Shown here piece after piece: positions 9,031 to 17,480 of a stretch of DNA of 32,079 bases. Position 1 is the stretch's first letter. Every line of letters begins with the position of its first letter. A program made the translations under genes and the position numbers. Source of the stretch: Deltaproteobacteria bacterium (lineage in GTDB: Bacteria; Desulfobacterota; SM23-61); the NCBI GenBank assembly GCA_026388915.1, contig JAPLIW010000424.1:1-32079 (forward strand). Reading direction: 5' to 3'. A model generated the notes under the pieces. The model searched no databases and was not told the DNA's origin. It worked only from the letters and a program-made list of their open reading frames with translations.

Positions 9031-9716
9031 GCTTTGACTGGGGCGCCATCCTTGCCAATGCCAAATTTCTCCTGGTCCAGGGCCTGCTGGGGTTCGGGAT
9101 TTACGGGGGGGGAACGCTCCGGCTCGCCATTCCCGCCATCCTGTTCGGATTCGTGATCGGGATCATCCTTGGCTTGGCTCGTCTGGCCCAGCGTCCCTGG
9201 ATCCATTACCCGGCCGTGGTCTATATCGAATTCATCCGCGGGGTCCCCCTGATTATCGTTATTTTCTATTTCTGGTTTCTGGTTCCGGTCCTGATCGGCC
9301 GCCCCGTTCCCGAGTACTGGGTGGCGCTGACGGCTTTTGTGGTCTTTGAAGGGGCCTACATCGGGGAAATCATCCGGGCCGGGATCCAGTCCGTGGCCAA
9401 AGGACAGGTCGACGCGGCCACCGCGTCCGGGCTTAATTACGCCCATACCATGATCCATGTGATTCTGCCCCAGGCGGTCCGCAACATGATTCCTTCGCTG
9501 GTCACTCAGTTCATCGTCCTTTTCAAGGATACCTCCCTGGCCTCAATCATCGGCATGATGGACCTGACCAAGGCGGCCCAGACGGTGAGCGAGAGGGAGA
9601 TCAAGCCCTTCGAAATGTACCTCTTCATCGCTGTCGTGTACTGGTGCTTTACCTACAGCATGTCCCGTTTCGCCCAGTGGCTGGAGACCCGCATGTCTCC
9701 CGACCGGGTTCGCTGA
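9027..9716 (+). CDS. Amino-acid ABC transporter permease (TTG start overlapping the upstream stop: TTGA)
   Basis: GGGTLRLAIPAILFGFVIGI, YIEFIRGVPLIIVIFYFWF, EIIRAGIQSVAKGQVDAATASGL. Confidence 0.9.
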   Translation: MSFDWGAILANAKFLLVQGLLGFGIYGGGTLRLAIPAILFGFVIGIILGLARLAQRPWIHYPAVVYIEFIRGVPLIIVIFYFWFLVPVLIGRPVPEYWVALTAFVVFEGAYIGEIIRAGIQSVAKGQVDAATASGLNYAHTMIHVILPQAVRNMIPSLVTQFIVLFKDTSLASIIGMMDLTKAAQTVSEREIKPFEMYLFIAVVYWCFTYSMSRFAQWLETRMSPDRVR

Positions 9717-9851
9717 AAGCTTTTCCCCCTACCACAAAAATTCAAAGAGTTCCGGCAGGTTGCCCTGCCCAATTTATGCCTTGGCAAGAAGGATATAATT
9801 CTATAAGAATTCTATTCTTGCGGAACGAGGGGGAGTGAATTCCGGACTATC

Positions 9852-10274
9852 CTAAGCTCCTAGTAAACAAGAGCCAAGTATTTCCACTGCCGGCTGGTAA
9901 AACTGTTTCATGAAAATCTCCGGATTGAGGTAAAGCTCATTTTCCACAAATCCGGACCCTCTCCGGAGCTTTCGGGCAATGATCACCTGCGGGATTTTCA
10001 GCAGAAGCAAGTCTCCTTCCTTCATGTGCTGGCGATAGCTTTTGAGGACATGGAAATTCTGGGTGGCCTTACCATCTTTCTCCAAAAGTAGGCGATAAAA
10101 GGTGGAATCAATTTCCAGGAGGCGGAAATGCTCGAAGTACTCAGTTACACTTTCAACCGGGAGGGTTTCTTCGTTGAAGGTTTTGTCCCCGACTTTATGG
10201 CTCCTGCGGGTAATCCCCTTTTTCGTATCGCCCTTCTGAATAAATCTGCCCGATCCATCGGGCATAACGATCAC
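9852..10274 (-). pseudogene. Truncated DUF72 family protein
   Basis: FEHFRLLEIDSTFYRLLLEKDGKATQNFHVLKSYRQHMKEGDLLLLKIPQVIIARKLRRG...LNPEIFMKQFYQPAVEILG resembles the N-terminal half of DUF72; it stops after EILGSCLLGA, where the family normally continues. Confidence 0.65.
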
Positions 10275-10376
10275 TGGCCGTTCCGATGAGAATGCCCGGA
10301 TGAAGGTTGCGAAAGCGATATGGATTCGATTCTAAATCAGCGGCCGTTCTCATCTCTTTCCTCAACGCCCCCCAAG

Positions 10377-10574
10377 CTAGCCTTCTATTATTTTCTTAAC
10401 CCGGCCAATTTCACCGCCCTCTAAGCGGACTTTAATGCCATGGGGGTGAGTCGGAGATTTTGTTAGAATGTCCTTCACTATGCCTTCCGTTAGTTTCCCG
10501 GAACTTTGGTCTTTCTTTAACACGATCAAAACCCTTACCCCTGATTTTATATCCCTGCGATTTGTACCGTTCAT
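10377..10574 (-). CDS. YwbE family protein (DUF2196), 65 aa
   Basis: NRRDIKSGVRVLIVLKKDQSSGKLTEGIVKDILTKSPTHPHGIKVRLEGGEIGRVKKII. The start is the internal ATG at 10574 overlapping the upstream stop. Confidence 0.88.
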   Translation of the reverse strand: MNGTNRRDIKSGVRVLIVLKKDQSSGKLTEGIVKDILTKSPTHPHGIKVRLEGGEIGRVKKIIEG

Positions 10575-11047
10575 AATCCCGCTTTCATTGCCCCCTGCTT
10601 CCTGGTACGTAGGGCTTGGATCGTTTCGTCGAGGCGCTGGAGGAAACGGGAGCGGTCTCGTTTCCCGAAGGGAGCTGGCCCCCCTGTTAGGGTCCCGAGA
10701 TCGCGGAGGTGGGACAGAAGCCCCCGGCTCGCGAGGGCTTCGCCGATGCTTTCCTTGGTGAAAATGCGACCCGACGGACCGAGCACCCGGGCATCCTTTT
10801 CCAAGCACCGAGAAGCCAGGGGGATATCCCCGGTGATCACGATATCATTCTCGCTCACATGCTCGACAATCCAATCATCGGCCGCGTTGAACTGCCCATC
10901 CACAATAACTACTTCGAGCCAGTCCTTCTGCGGGGTCCTCATCCGCGAGTTCGAAACCAAGGTGACCTTGAGCCCATAGCGCTTGGCCACACGATAGACT
11001 TCCTGCTTTACCGGGCAGCCATCCGCATCGATAAAGATGTCTAACAA
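10571..11047 (-). CDS. YaiI/YqxD family protein (DUF188)
   Basis: FIDADGCPVKQEVYRVAKRYGL, DDWIVEHVSENDIVITGDIPLASRCLEKDARVLGPSGRIFT. Confidence 0.92.
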   Translation of the reverse strand: MLDIFIDADGCPVKQEVYRVAKRYGLKVTLVSNSRMRTPQKDWLEVVIVDGQFNAADDWIVEHVSENDIVITGDIPLASRCLEKDARVLGPSGRIFTKESIGEALASRGLLSHLRDLGTLTGGPAPFGKRDRSRFLQRLDETIQALRTRKQGAMKAGL

Positions 11048-11311
11048 GCATGGACCTTTCTATGCGAAGATAGGGGCGAGGGAGTACCGGGCACCTTTTA
11101 CACCGACAATTACGTGGTAGAGGGCACCGCGGAAATAAACTTTCGGTCTTCGAGCCATGGGCGCTTTATTCCGCAGCAAGCATAATTGGTCAGTACTTTA
11201 TTATAATAGCCTGACCTGTCCCAAGACGGACTTGAGTTGACAGCGCAGGGAGAGAAAGGAGTGTAGGGGCAGTCCAGGGACGGTGTTTTTTGCAAATTCC
11301 TCAATGATATC

Positions 11312-11388
11312 TGGTGGCGGTGCAGGGATTTGAACCCCGGACACTGCGGATATGAGCCGCATGCTCTGACCACCTGAGCTACACCGCC
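11312..11388 (-). tRNA. tRNA-Met (CAT anticodon), CCA encoded
   Basis: Minus strand GGCGGTGTAGCTCAGGTGGTCAGAGCATGCGGCTCATATCCGCAGTGTCCGGGGTTCAAATCCCTGCACCGCCACCA folds as a cloverleaf; anticodon arm TGCGG-CTCATAT-CCGCA. Confidence 0.93.
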
Positions 11389-11460
11389 ACGCGCTTGAAA
11401 GGGTATTAAAATTTATAATTCGATTTTTGGTGGGTTGTCAACAGAAAAGAGAGCAAAAAC

Positions 11461-11529
11461 AGCTCATAGCTGATAGCTCAAGGCAAAAGCTTTAGGACCA
11501 TGAGCTACGAGCTATGAGCCATGAGCTAT
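11461..11529. repeat. Iterated, inverted AGCTCATAGC / GAGCTATGAGCC repeat
   Basis: AGCTCATAGCTGATAGCTCA, then TGAGCTACGAGCTATGAGCCATGAGCTAT in opposite orientation; it reaches the ttcA stop codon. Confidence 0.85.
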
Positions 11530-12263
11530 TTGATCAGCAGATAATCCGGCTTCACATGCATCATGGCCTTGAAGATGTTTTCCTTGACCCCCCGGTGATC
11601 CTTGTCCAATTTCTTGATCAAATCTTTTATGTACTCCCTCTTGGTGTGATTCGCCGTGGGGCATGGATTTTCCATGACCGGGAGCTCCGCCTCCCGCGCG
11701 AACCGCTTCAACAGGTGCTCGTCCGTGTAGGCAAAGGGCCGGATGAGAAAGAACTCCCCTTGAAAATAAGACTGATAGGGGATCATGGTGCTGATTTCCC
11801 GTCCGAAAAATATGTTCAGAAGAAGAGTTTCGATGACGTCGTCCTTATTGTGAGCCAGGGCCAATTTATTGCATTTGTAATCCCGGGCCAGTTCAAAGAG
11901 CTTCCGGCGGCGCAGCCGGGAGCAGAGAAAGCAGGGGCTGGCCTTGCGGTTGTAATCGCTGTGCGACAAAAGGCCGATGTTCGATTTTTCGATGCGGTAA
12001 GGGACCCCCTCTTTCTCGAAGTAGTCCTTCAGGATCTGTGCCGGCTGCCCGTTCGTCCCCTCGAATCCCAGGTCCACATAGACGGCGAGAACGAATTCCG
12101 GCCTGGGCACGAAAAGAAGGGGGCCGGTGATCAGCTTTAGCAGCGTCAAGCTGTCCGCCCCGCCCGAAACCCCCACCAATACACGGTCTCCTTCCGCGAG
12201 CATTCCGTGTTTGAGAACCGCCTGCTCGAATCGTTTCCGGAGGTGAAGATAGAGCTTGCTCAT
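11526..12263 (-). CDS. ttcA: TtcA-like PP-loop tRNA thiolation/ATP-binding protein
   Basis: PP-loop VLVGVSGGADSLTLL, CxxC in SPCFLCSRLRRRKLFELA, LALAHNKDDVIETLLLN, ENPCPTANHTKR. Start moved to MSKLYLHLRKRF. Confidence 0.8.
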   Translation of the reverse strand: MSKLYLHLRKRFEQAVLKHGMLAEGDRVLVGVSGGADSLTLLKLITGPLLFVPRPEFVLAVYVDLGFEGTNGQPAQILKDYFEKEGVPYRIEKSNIGLLSHSDYNRKASPCFLCSRLRRRKLFELARDYKCNKLALAHNKDDVIETLLLNIFFGREISTMIPYQSYFQGEFFLIRPFAYTDEHLLKRFAREAELPVMENPCPTANHTKREYIKDLIKKLDKDHRGVKENIFKAMMHVKPDYLLIK

Positions 12264-12314
12264 TTCCTTTCGCCACAGAGCGCCTAACGCGGCCGGCGAC
12301 AATCAAAAACAATG

Positions 12315-12470
12315 AACCGCAGAGCACGCAGAGACCGCAGAGGTCATTCCCCCCAAAAAACCGTCAAATCTAAGGTAATCTTTGCAATTTATTTACCCAT
12401 CTTACCTTGTACCTCGGGACTTGGGCCCTTAACCATTATCACCTCTGTGTCCTCTGCGAACTCTGTGGTT
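12315..12470. repeat. Inverted pair of 30-nt iterated CGCAGAG/CACAGAG repeats
   Basis: AACCGCAGAGCACGCAGAGACCGCAGAGGT (12315-12344) against the reverse complement of 12441-12470, AACCACAGAGTTCGCAGAGGACACAGAGGT (24/30). Confidence 0.85.
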
Positions 12471-12527
12471 AAGTTTTAATATTCTTATCATACCCCAAAT
12501 GCGCTGAATCAGGTCAAGAATTCGGGG

Positions 12528-13676
12528 TCATCGGTAGCCGAGCAGTCGGTAGGTAAGCAGAAAAAGCTTCCAGCCTTCCGGCAGGTAAAAAGAAAATAGA
12601 TTTCCCGCGGTCAGTGGTTTTTCTTCAGGGTCTATGTGGGAAAAGGTTTTTAGGATCTTCATGCACACCTTTTCCGAATGCGGAGCGGCCTGGGCCAGCC
12701 GAAGAGTTTCCGTAAAAGGGATCAAGTCGTCATCTTCCCCGTGGGCCAGAATCAGGCTGGCCCGGAGGTCTTTAAACACCGGGGCCACCGCCAGGGCATT
12801 CATGGAAGATCGGATCGCCGGGGGTAATTTCCGGATAAAGGACTCAGTCTGAGAAGGATCGGCATGGGAGAGGAGGTCCAGCACGTTCCTCCCCTCCCCT
12901 CCCAGCTGGGATAAAAATGAGTCGATGGGCGCGCGTTCGTCCCGCAGTTTGACCTTCAGGATCTTTCTCAAGACGGCTCGGTCTTCCGCAGACTCGACCC
13001 AATCGAGGTTATTGGCCAGGAAGACCCATTTGCCGTATTCCTGGGGCTTGCGGAAATAGCGATGCCCCTGGAATTCAAAATGGCCGGTGGCGATGAAAGA
13101 AAGGACATTCCTCAGGTCGTAATACCCCCCGAAGGAGACCACAAACCGAACCTTCGCGCGAATCTCCGGGCGGCAGGCGGCGATGATCGTGGGGCCGGCT
13201 CCGTAGCTGAACCCGAAGAGACCGCAGGAGTCCGCCCGGACCTCCTGCCGGGAAAGCAAGTGAGAAAAGGCCGCCTTGATTTCCTCTATATCCGAGGGGG
13301 CGATGCGAAAGGCCCTCATTCCTTTCAGGTCGGGGACGAAGACCACGAACCCCGCCCGGCAGAGCATCGAGGCAAAGCGTTTCAACCGGGGGTCATCCTT
13401 CCCGGTGTCAATGACCCCGTGATTCAGCAGAATTCCGCCCCTTTTCCCTTCGGGGTGGGGAAGATAGAGGTCGGCTTTCATGAATCCCATCGGGCCTTCC
13501 CAAGAGACTTCCTTTACTACCGGGCGGGGAGGGGTTTTTTCCAACCATCCTGGTTTTTCGAAATTCAGAAGTTCGCTTAAGAGCAGAACACTCCTGAAGG
13601 TCCTCTCGCCGTAAAGGAGGGAGAGAAAAGCCCCTAAAGCCAGGCCCAAAAACAAAGCGAGGGTTCTTTTCTTCAC
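12528..13676 (-). CDS. Alpha/beta hydrolase family protein
   Basis: GGILLNHGVIDTGKDDPRLKRFA, GLFGFSYGAGPTI (GxSxG nucleophile elbow), LILAHGEDDDLIPFTET, FSHID. Confidence 0.78.
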   Translation of the reverse strand: MKKRTLALFLGLALGAFLSLLYGERTFRSVLLLSELLNFEKPGWLEKTPPRPVVKEVSWEGPMGFMKADLYLPHPEGKRGGILLNHGVIDTGKDDPRLKRFASMLCRAGFVVFVPDLKGMRAFRIAPSDIEEIKAAFSHLLSRQEVRADSCGLFGFSYGAGPTIIAACRPEIRAKVRFVVSFGGYYDLRNVLSFIATGHFEFQGHRYFRKPQEYGKWVFLANNLDWVESAEDRAVLRKILKVKLRDERAPIDSFLSQLGGEGRNVLDLLSHADPSQTESFIRKLPPAIRSSMNALAVAPVFKDLRASLILAHGEDDDLIPFTETLRLAQAAPHSEKVCMKILKTFSHIDPEEKPLTAGNLFSFYLPEGWKLFLLTYRLLGYR

Positions 13677-14503
13677 TTTGAGCCCAGAAGGCGAGCCAGG
13701 GTACAGAACTTTTCCAGATTCAAAGTCTCACCCCGGGCCAGGGGGGAAATGCCGGCTATGGACAAAGCTTCCTTGATCAGAGGGGCGGGAAAACCTCCCA
13801 GCTGGAGAGCCTTACCCAGGGTCTTCCGGCGGTAGGTGAAAGCCGAACGTACGACCTTTCCCAGGTTCTTTTCGTCCTCCACCACGACTCTTGGCTTGGG
13901 GAGAACCCTGAATTTCACCACGGCAGAGTGCACTTTGGGCGGGGGGAGAAAGGAATTGGGCTTCACTTGAAAGGCAATCTTCACGTCGCTGTAAAGCTGG
14001 GACCAGACGCTGAGGGGCCCGTAGTCCCCGGTGCCCGGTTGGGCCGCGAGTCTTCGGGCCACCTCGAGCTGGAGCATCAAAACCAATAAGGAAAAGCATT
14101 CCCTTTCTTTCAACAGACGAAAGATCATGGGGGTGGAAATCTCGTACGGGAGATTGGCCACCACCTTGATTTTTCGTTTCCACCGGCGAAAGGGAGCGCC
14201 AAAGTCAAACTGCAGGGCATCCGCCCAGACGACCTCCACCGTGTCCCCGCCGGAGAACCGGTCTTTCAAAGCATCCGCGAGGGAGGAATCGATCTCCAGG
14301 GCATAGACCTTTTTCACCCGCCGGGCCAACGGCTCGGTCAGACTCCCCAACCCGGCCCCGATCTCCACCACCACATCCTCAGGCTCGAGCGACGCTGCTT
14401 CGATGATCTTGCGGAGGATGTTGGGGTCGTGGACAAAATGCTGGCCCAGGCTCTTCTTCGGCCGGATATGCAGCTCTTTAAGTTGTTTTTGAAGAGAAGT
14501 CAA
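13673..14503 (-). CDS. rsmA: 16S rRNA (adenine(1518)-N6/adenine(1519)-N6)-dimethyltransferase
   Basis: IRPKKSLGQHFVHDPNILRKI, VVEIGAGLGSLTEPLA, VVANLPYEISTPMIF. Confidence 0.94.
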   Translation of the reverse strand: MTSLQKQLKELHIRPKKSLGQHFVHDPNILRKIIEAASLEPEDVVVEIGAGLGSLTEPLARRVKKVYALEIDSSLADALKDRFSGGDTVEVVWADALQFDFGAPFRRWKRKIKVVANLPYEISTPMIFRLLKERECFSLLVLMLQLEVARRLAAQPGTGDYGPLSVWSQLYSDVKIAFQVKPNSFLPPPKVHSAVVKFRVLPKPRVVVEDEKNLGKVVRSAFTYRRKTLGKALQLGGFPAPLIKEALSIAGISPLARGETLNLEKFCTLARLLGSK

Positions 14504-15014
14504 TTTTCTCCAATCGCCTTCTTCGCCTTTCGCGGTAAAGCAGGACGATTTTCTTGGTCATGAAGTAGGTCGGGATCACCGCAAGCGATCCGACGACGAT
14601 CCCCCCGACGAGGAGGGGGTAATAGATTTCCCAGCCCAGATTGAGAACGTAGGAGGCGGAAAAATCGGCAGAGACCAGGGAGGGCCCGCTGGCGCCGGTG
14701 ATCGCCTGCCCCACCCTGTAATCCAGGATATAAATGAAGGGAAGGAAAAAAGGATTCGCCACCTGGCCTCCCAGGGCCGCGGCCAGTTTGCTTTTGCCCA
14801 GAAGAAAGGCGATGAAAACCCCCAGGACCAGATGCAACGGGACCGTGGGAGTAAAGCCGATGGCGACGCCGATGGCCATCCCCCCGGCCACTTCTTCCGG
14901 CTCCCCGCGCAGCCGCAGGATCCGGAGGTAGAGGAGACGAAACCGCCTCTTCCATCGGGCTCCCAGGCTTTTTGAATTCCCGTTTTTTTTCGCTTCCCTG
15001 TTTTCCATCCCCAT
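14478..15014 (-). CDS. DUF2062 domain membrane protein
   Basis: GEPEEVAGGMAIGVAIGFTPTVPLHLVLGVFIAFLLGKSKLAAALGGQVANPFFLPFIY. Confidence 0.85.
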   Translation of the reverse strand: MGMENREAKKNGNSKSLGARWKRRFRLLYLRILRLRGEPEEVAGGMAIGVAIGFTPTVPLHLVLGVFIAFLLGKSKLAAALGGQVANPFFLPFIYILDYRVGQAITGASGPSLVSADFSASYVLNLGWEIYYPLLVGGIVVGSLAVIPTYFMTKKIVLLYRERRRRRLEKIDFSSKTT

Positions 15015-15020
15015 GACGGA

Positions 15021-16025
15021 TTATCTTATACCCATACGGGAATAGGCGTTCAAAGTCAAGTCCGCGCGAAAGCCTTCCTGGAGGAGGTGGAACCCGGCCA
15101 CGCCGATCATAGCCGCGTTGTCCGTGCACAGAGCGGGAGCAGGAAAGCATACCTCCATGCCGGATTCTTTTCCCTCCTGAGATAACTTCTCCCGCAGGCG
15201 GGAATTGCAGGCCACTCCTCCGGCCACGACCACTTCGCGGATTCCTTCCTGGCGCGCCGCCCGAAAGACCTTGGAGACCAGGGTATCCACCACTGCTTCC
15301 TGAAAAGAGGCGGCCACATCCCGGACCTGAGAGGGAGTCAGTTTCCCCCCCAATCCCTTTACGTAGTTCAAAACGGCGGTCTTCAGCCCGCTGAAACTGA
15401 AGTCGAGAGAGTCCGGTTCCAGCAGGGTCCGGGGAAACGCAATGGCCCTCCGGTCCCCTTCCCTGCTCAGCCGGTCGATGATTTCTCCCCCGGGGTAACC
15501 CAGCTCCAGAAGCTTGGCCACTTTATCGAAGGCCTCCCCGGCAGCGTCATCCCGGGTTCGGCCGATGAGGGCCATCCGGGTCCGGGACTCCACCCGGAAG
15601 AGGCTCGTATGGCCTCCCGACACCACCAGCGAAATGAATGGAAATTTCAGGCCGGAAAAGTCAAGAAATATGGCCGCCACATGGCCCAGGATATGATTGA
15701 CCCCCACGATCGGAAGGTTGAGAACGTAGGCCAGGGATTTAGCCGCGGCGATGCCCACGAGGAGAGAACCCACCAGGCCCGGCCCCTGGGTGACGGCGAT
15801 CCCCTCCAGGCCCGCCAGGTTGATTTCCGCTTGGGAGAGGGCTTCCTGGATAACCGGCAGGATAGCTTCCACATGGTGACGGGAAGCCAGTTCCGGAACC
15901 ACTCCCCCGTATTTCCGGTGGATGGAAACCTGGGAAGCGACGACGCTGGACCGGACCTTTTGCCCATCCTCCACCACTGCGGCCGCAGTCTCATCGCAGG
16001 AGGATTCAATTGCTAAAATGTTCAT
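15021..16025 (-). CDS. tsaD: tRNA N6-adenosine threonylcarbamoyltransferase
   Basis: MNILAIESSCDETAAAVVEDG, GVNHILGHVAAIFLD, LVVSGGHTSLF, VVAGGVACNSRLRE. Confidence 0.95.
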   Translation of the reverse strand: MNILAIESSCDETAAAVVEDGQKVRSSVVASQVSIHRKYGGVVPELASRHHVEAILPVIQEALSQAEINLAGLEGIAVTQGPGLVGSLLVGIAAAKSLAYVLNLPIVGVNHILGHVAAIFLDFSGLKFPFISLVVSGGHTSLFRVESRTRMALIGRTRDDAAGEAFDKVAKLLELGYPGGEIIDRLSREGDRRAIAFPRTLLEPDSLDFSFSGLKTAVLNYVKGLGGKLTPSQVRDVAASFQEAVVDTLVSKVFRAARQEGIREVVVAGGVACNSRLREKLSQEGKESGMEVCFPAPALCTDNAAMIGVAGFHLLQEGFRADLTLNAYSRMGIR

Positions 16026-16232
16026 TCGAGGGTCAGTGGTTCAAACGCTCCCGGGGGATTGGAAGACCGCAATCGAGCAGCGGATCGATTGAGCGGATAT
16101 TCACAGAATATCATATCGATGGCGGAACCGGAAGCCCACTGGGTAGGAAAACTCCTCCCCTTCCGGGCTTGGGGCGAAAGGGACATCTCTTGCCCGGCGG
16201 GAGAAACTCGATGCGTCCGGTAGAAAAGCCGA

Positions 16233-17444
16233 TTAGCCCAGAACCGCGGCCATCTTGAAGATGGGCAGGTACATGGCGATGACCAGGGCTCCGATGGCGG
16301 CCCCCAGGAAGACCATGAGAACCGGCTCCAGCAGCGAAGTCAGGGCGGAGACCGCCGAATCCACCTCGTCGTCGTAAAAATCGGCGATCTTCGACAGCAT
16401 GGAATCCAGGGCCCCGGTCGATTCCCCCACCGAGATCATCTGCACCACCATGGGCGGGAAAATGCCGCTGGCCCCCAGAGGTTCGGCGACCGTTTTCCCT
16501 TCCCCGATGCTGACGCGGGTCTTCAAAATGGCTTTCTCGATAATCTTGTTTCCCGAGGTACGGGCCACAATGTCCAATCCCTCCAGGATGGGAACTCCGC
16601 TGGAGAGCATAGTGCTCAGGGTGCGGGTGAACTTGGCGATGGCCACCTTTTTAACCAGCATCCCGAATACGGGAAGCTTGAGAATACAATCGTCTATTCT
16701 CTCGTGCCCCTTTTCGGTCCGGTAATAATAGCGGAAGCCGAAGCCAAGAACGACGAGGAAGAGCCCGATGGCCCACCAGTAGGCGCGCAACATATCACTG
16801 AGGTTGATCACCAGCTGGGTGAACGCCGGGAGGGTTCCCCCCATGTCGGCAAACATCTTCTGGAAGACCGGGATGACGAAGAGTAAGAGCGATCCGACAA
16901 CCAGCAGGGCGACGCAGAGTACGACCCCCGGGTACACCATGGCCCCCTTGACCTTTTTCTTGAGGTTCATCGTCTTTTCGATATAGACCGCCAGACGGTT
17001 CAGGATGGTGTCCAGAATTCCTCCCGCCTCTCCCGCGGCCACCAGGTTGCAGAAGAGATCGTTGAACACCGTGGGGTGCTTCCGCAGGGCGTCGGCAAAA
17101 GTCGATCCGGCTTCCACATCGCCCTTTACCCGGAGAAGGACCTCTTTAAAAAAGGGGTTGTCCTGCTGGCTGGAGAGGATTTCCAGGCACTGGACCAGGG
17201 GCAGTCCGGCGTCGATCATGGTGGCAAACTGACGGGTGAAGACCACGATCTCTTTTTCCCGGACCCGGTTCCTCCAGGGTAACTTGATTCCTCTCAGGAT
17301 ATCCTTCGGTTTGGGCGCGATCTTGGTGGCCAGAATCTGCTGGCGGCGGAGGATCATTCTCACGGCGCCTTCGTTGCTCGCCTCCATCTCCCCCTTTTCG
17401 ATCGTCCCCTTGCGGGATTTTCCTTCCCAAACATATGCTCCCAT
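16233..17444 (-). CDS. pilC: Type IV pilus / type II secretion inner-membrane platform protein
   Basis: T2SSF repeats: FTRQFATMIDAGLPLVQCLEILSSQ, FTRTLSTMLSSGVPILEGLDIV, MVQMISVGESTGALDSMLSKIADFYDDEVD. Confidence 0.93.
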   Translation of the reverse strand: MGAYVWEGKSRKGTIEKGEMEASNEGAVRMILRRQQILATKIAPKPKDILRGIKLPWRNRVREKEIVVFTRQFATMIDAGLPLVQCLEILSSQQDNPFFKEVLLRVKGDVEAGSTFADALRKHPTVFNDLFCNLVAAGEAGGILDTILNRLAVYIEKTMNLKKKVKGAMVYPGVVLCVALLVVGSLLLFVIPVFQKMFADMGGTLPAFTQLVINLSDMLRAYWWAIGLFLVVLGFGFRYYYRTEKGHERIDDCILKLPVFGMLVKKVAIAKFTRTLSTMLSSGVPILEGLDIVARTSGNKIIEKAILKTRVSIGEGKTVAEPLGASGIFPPMVVQMISVGESTGALDSMLSKIADFYDDEVDSAVSALTSLLEPVLMVFLGAAIGALVIAMYLPIFKMAAVLG

Positions 17445-17480
17445 TGGCGTCCTCCGATTATGATCCGGGCGGTTTCTCGG

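Noticed and set aside
11110-11373. 87-aa minus-strand ORF overlapping the tRNA
   Set aside because: Begins inside tRNA-Met and has no recognisable motif.
11312-11388. tRNA-Ile2 (lysidine-modified CAT) alternative
   Set aside because: The body resembles elongator tRNA-Met more than tRNA-Ile2, but CAT tRNAs cannot be fully assigned by eye; tRNAscan-SE/TFAM would decide.
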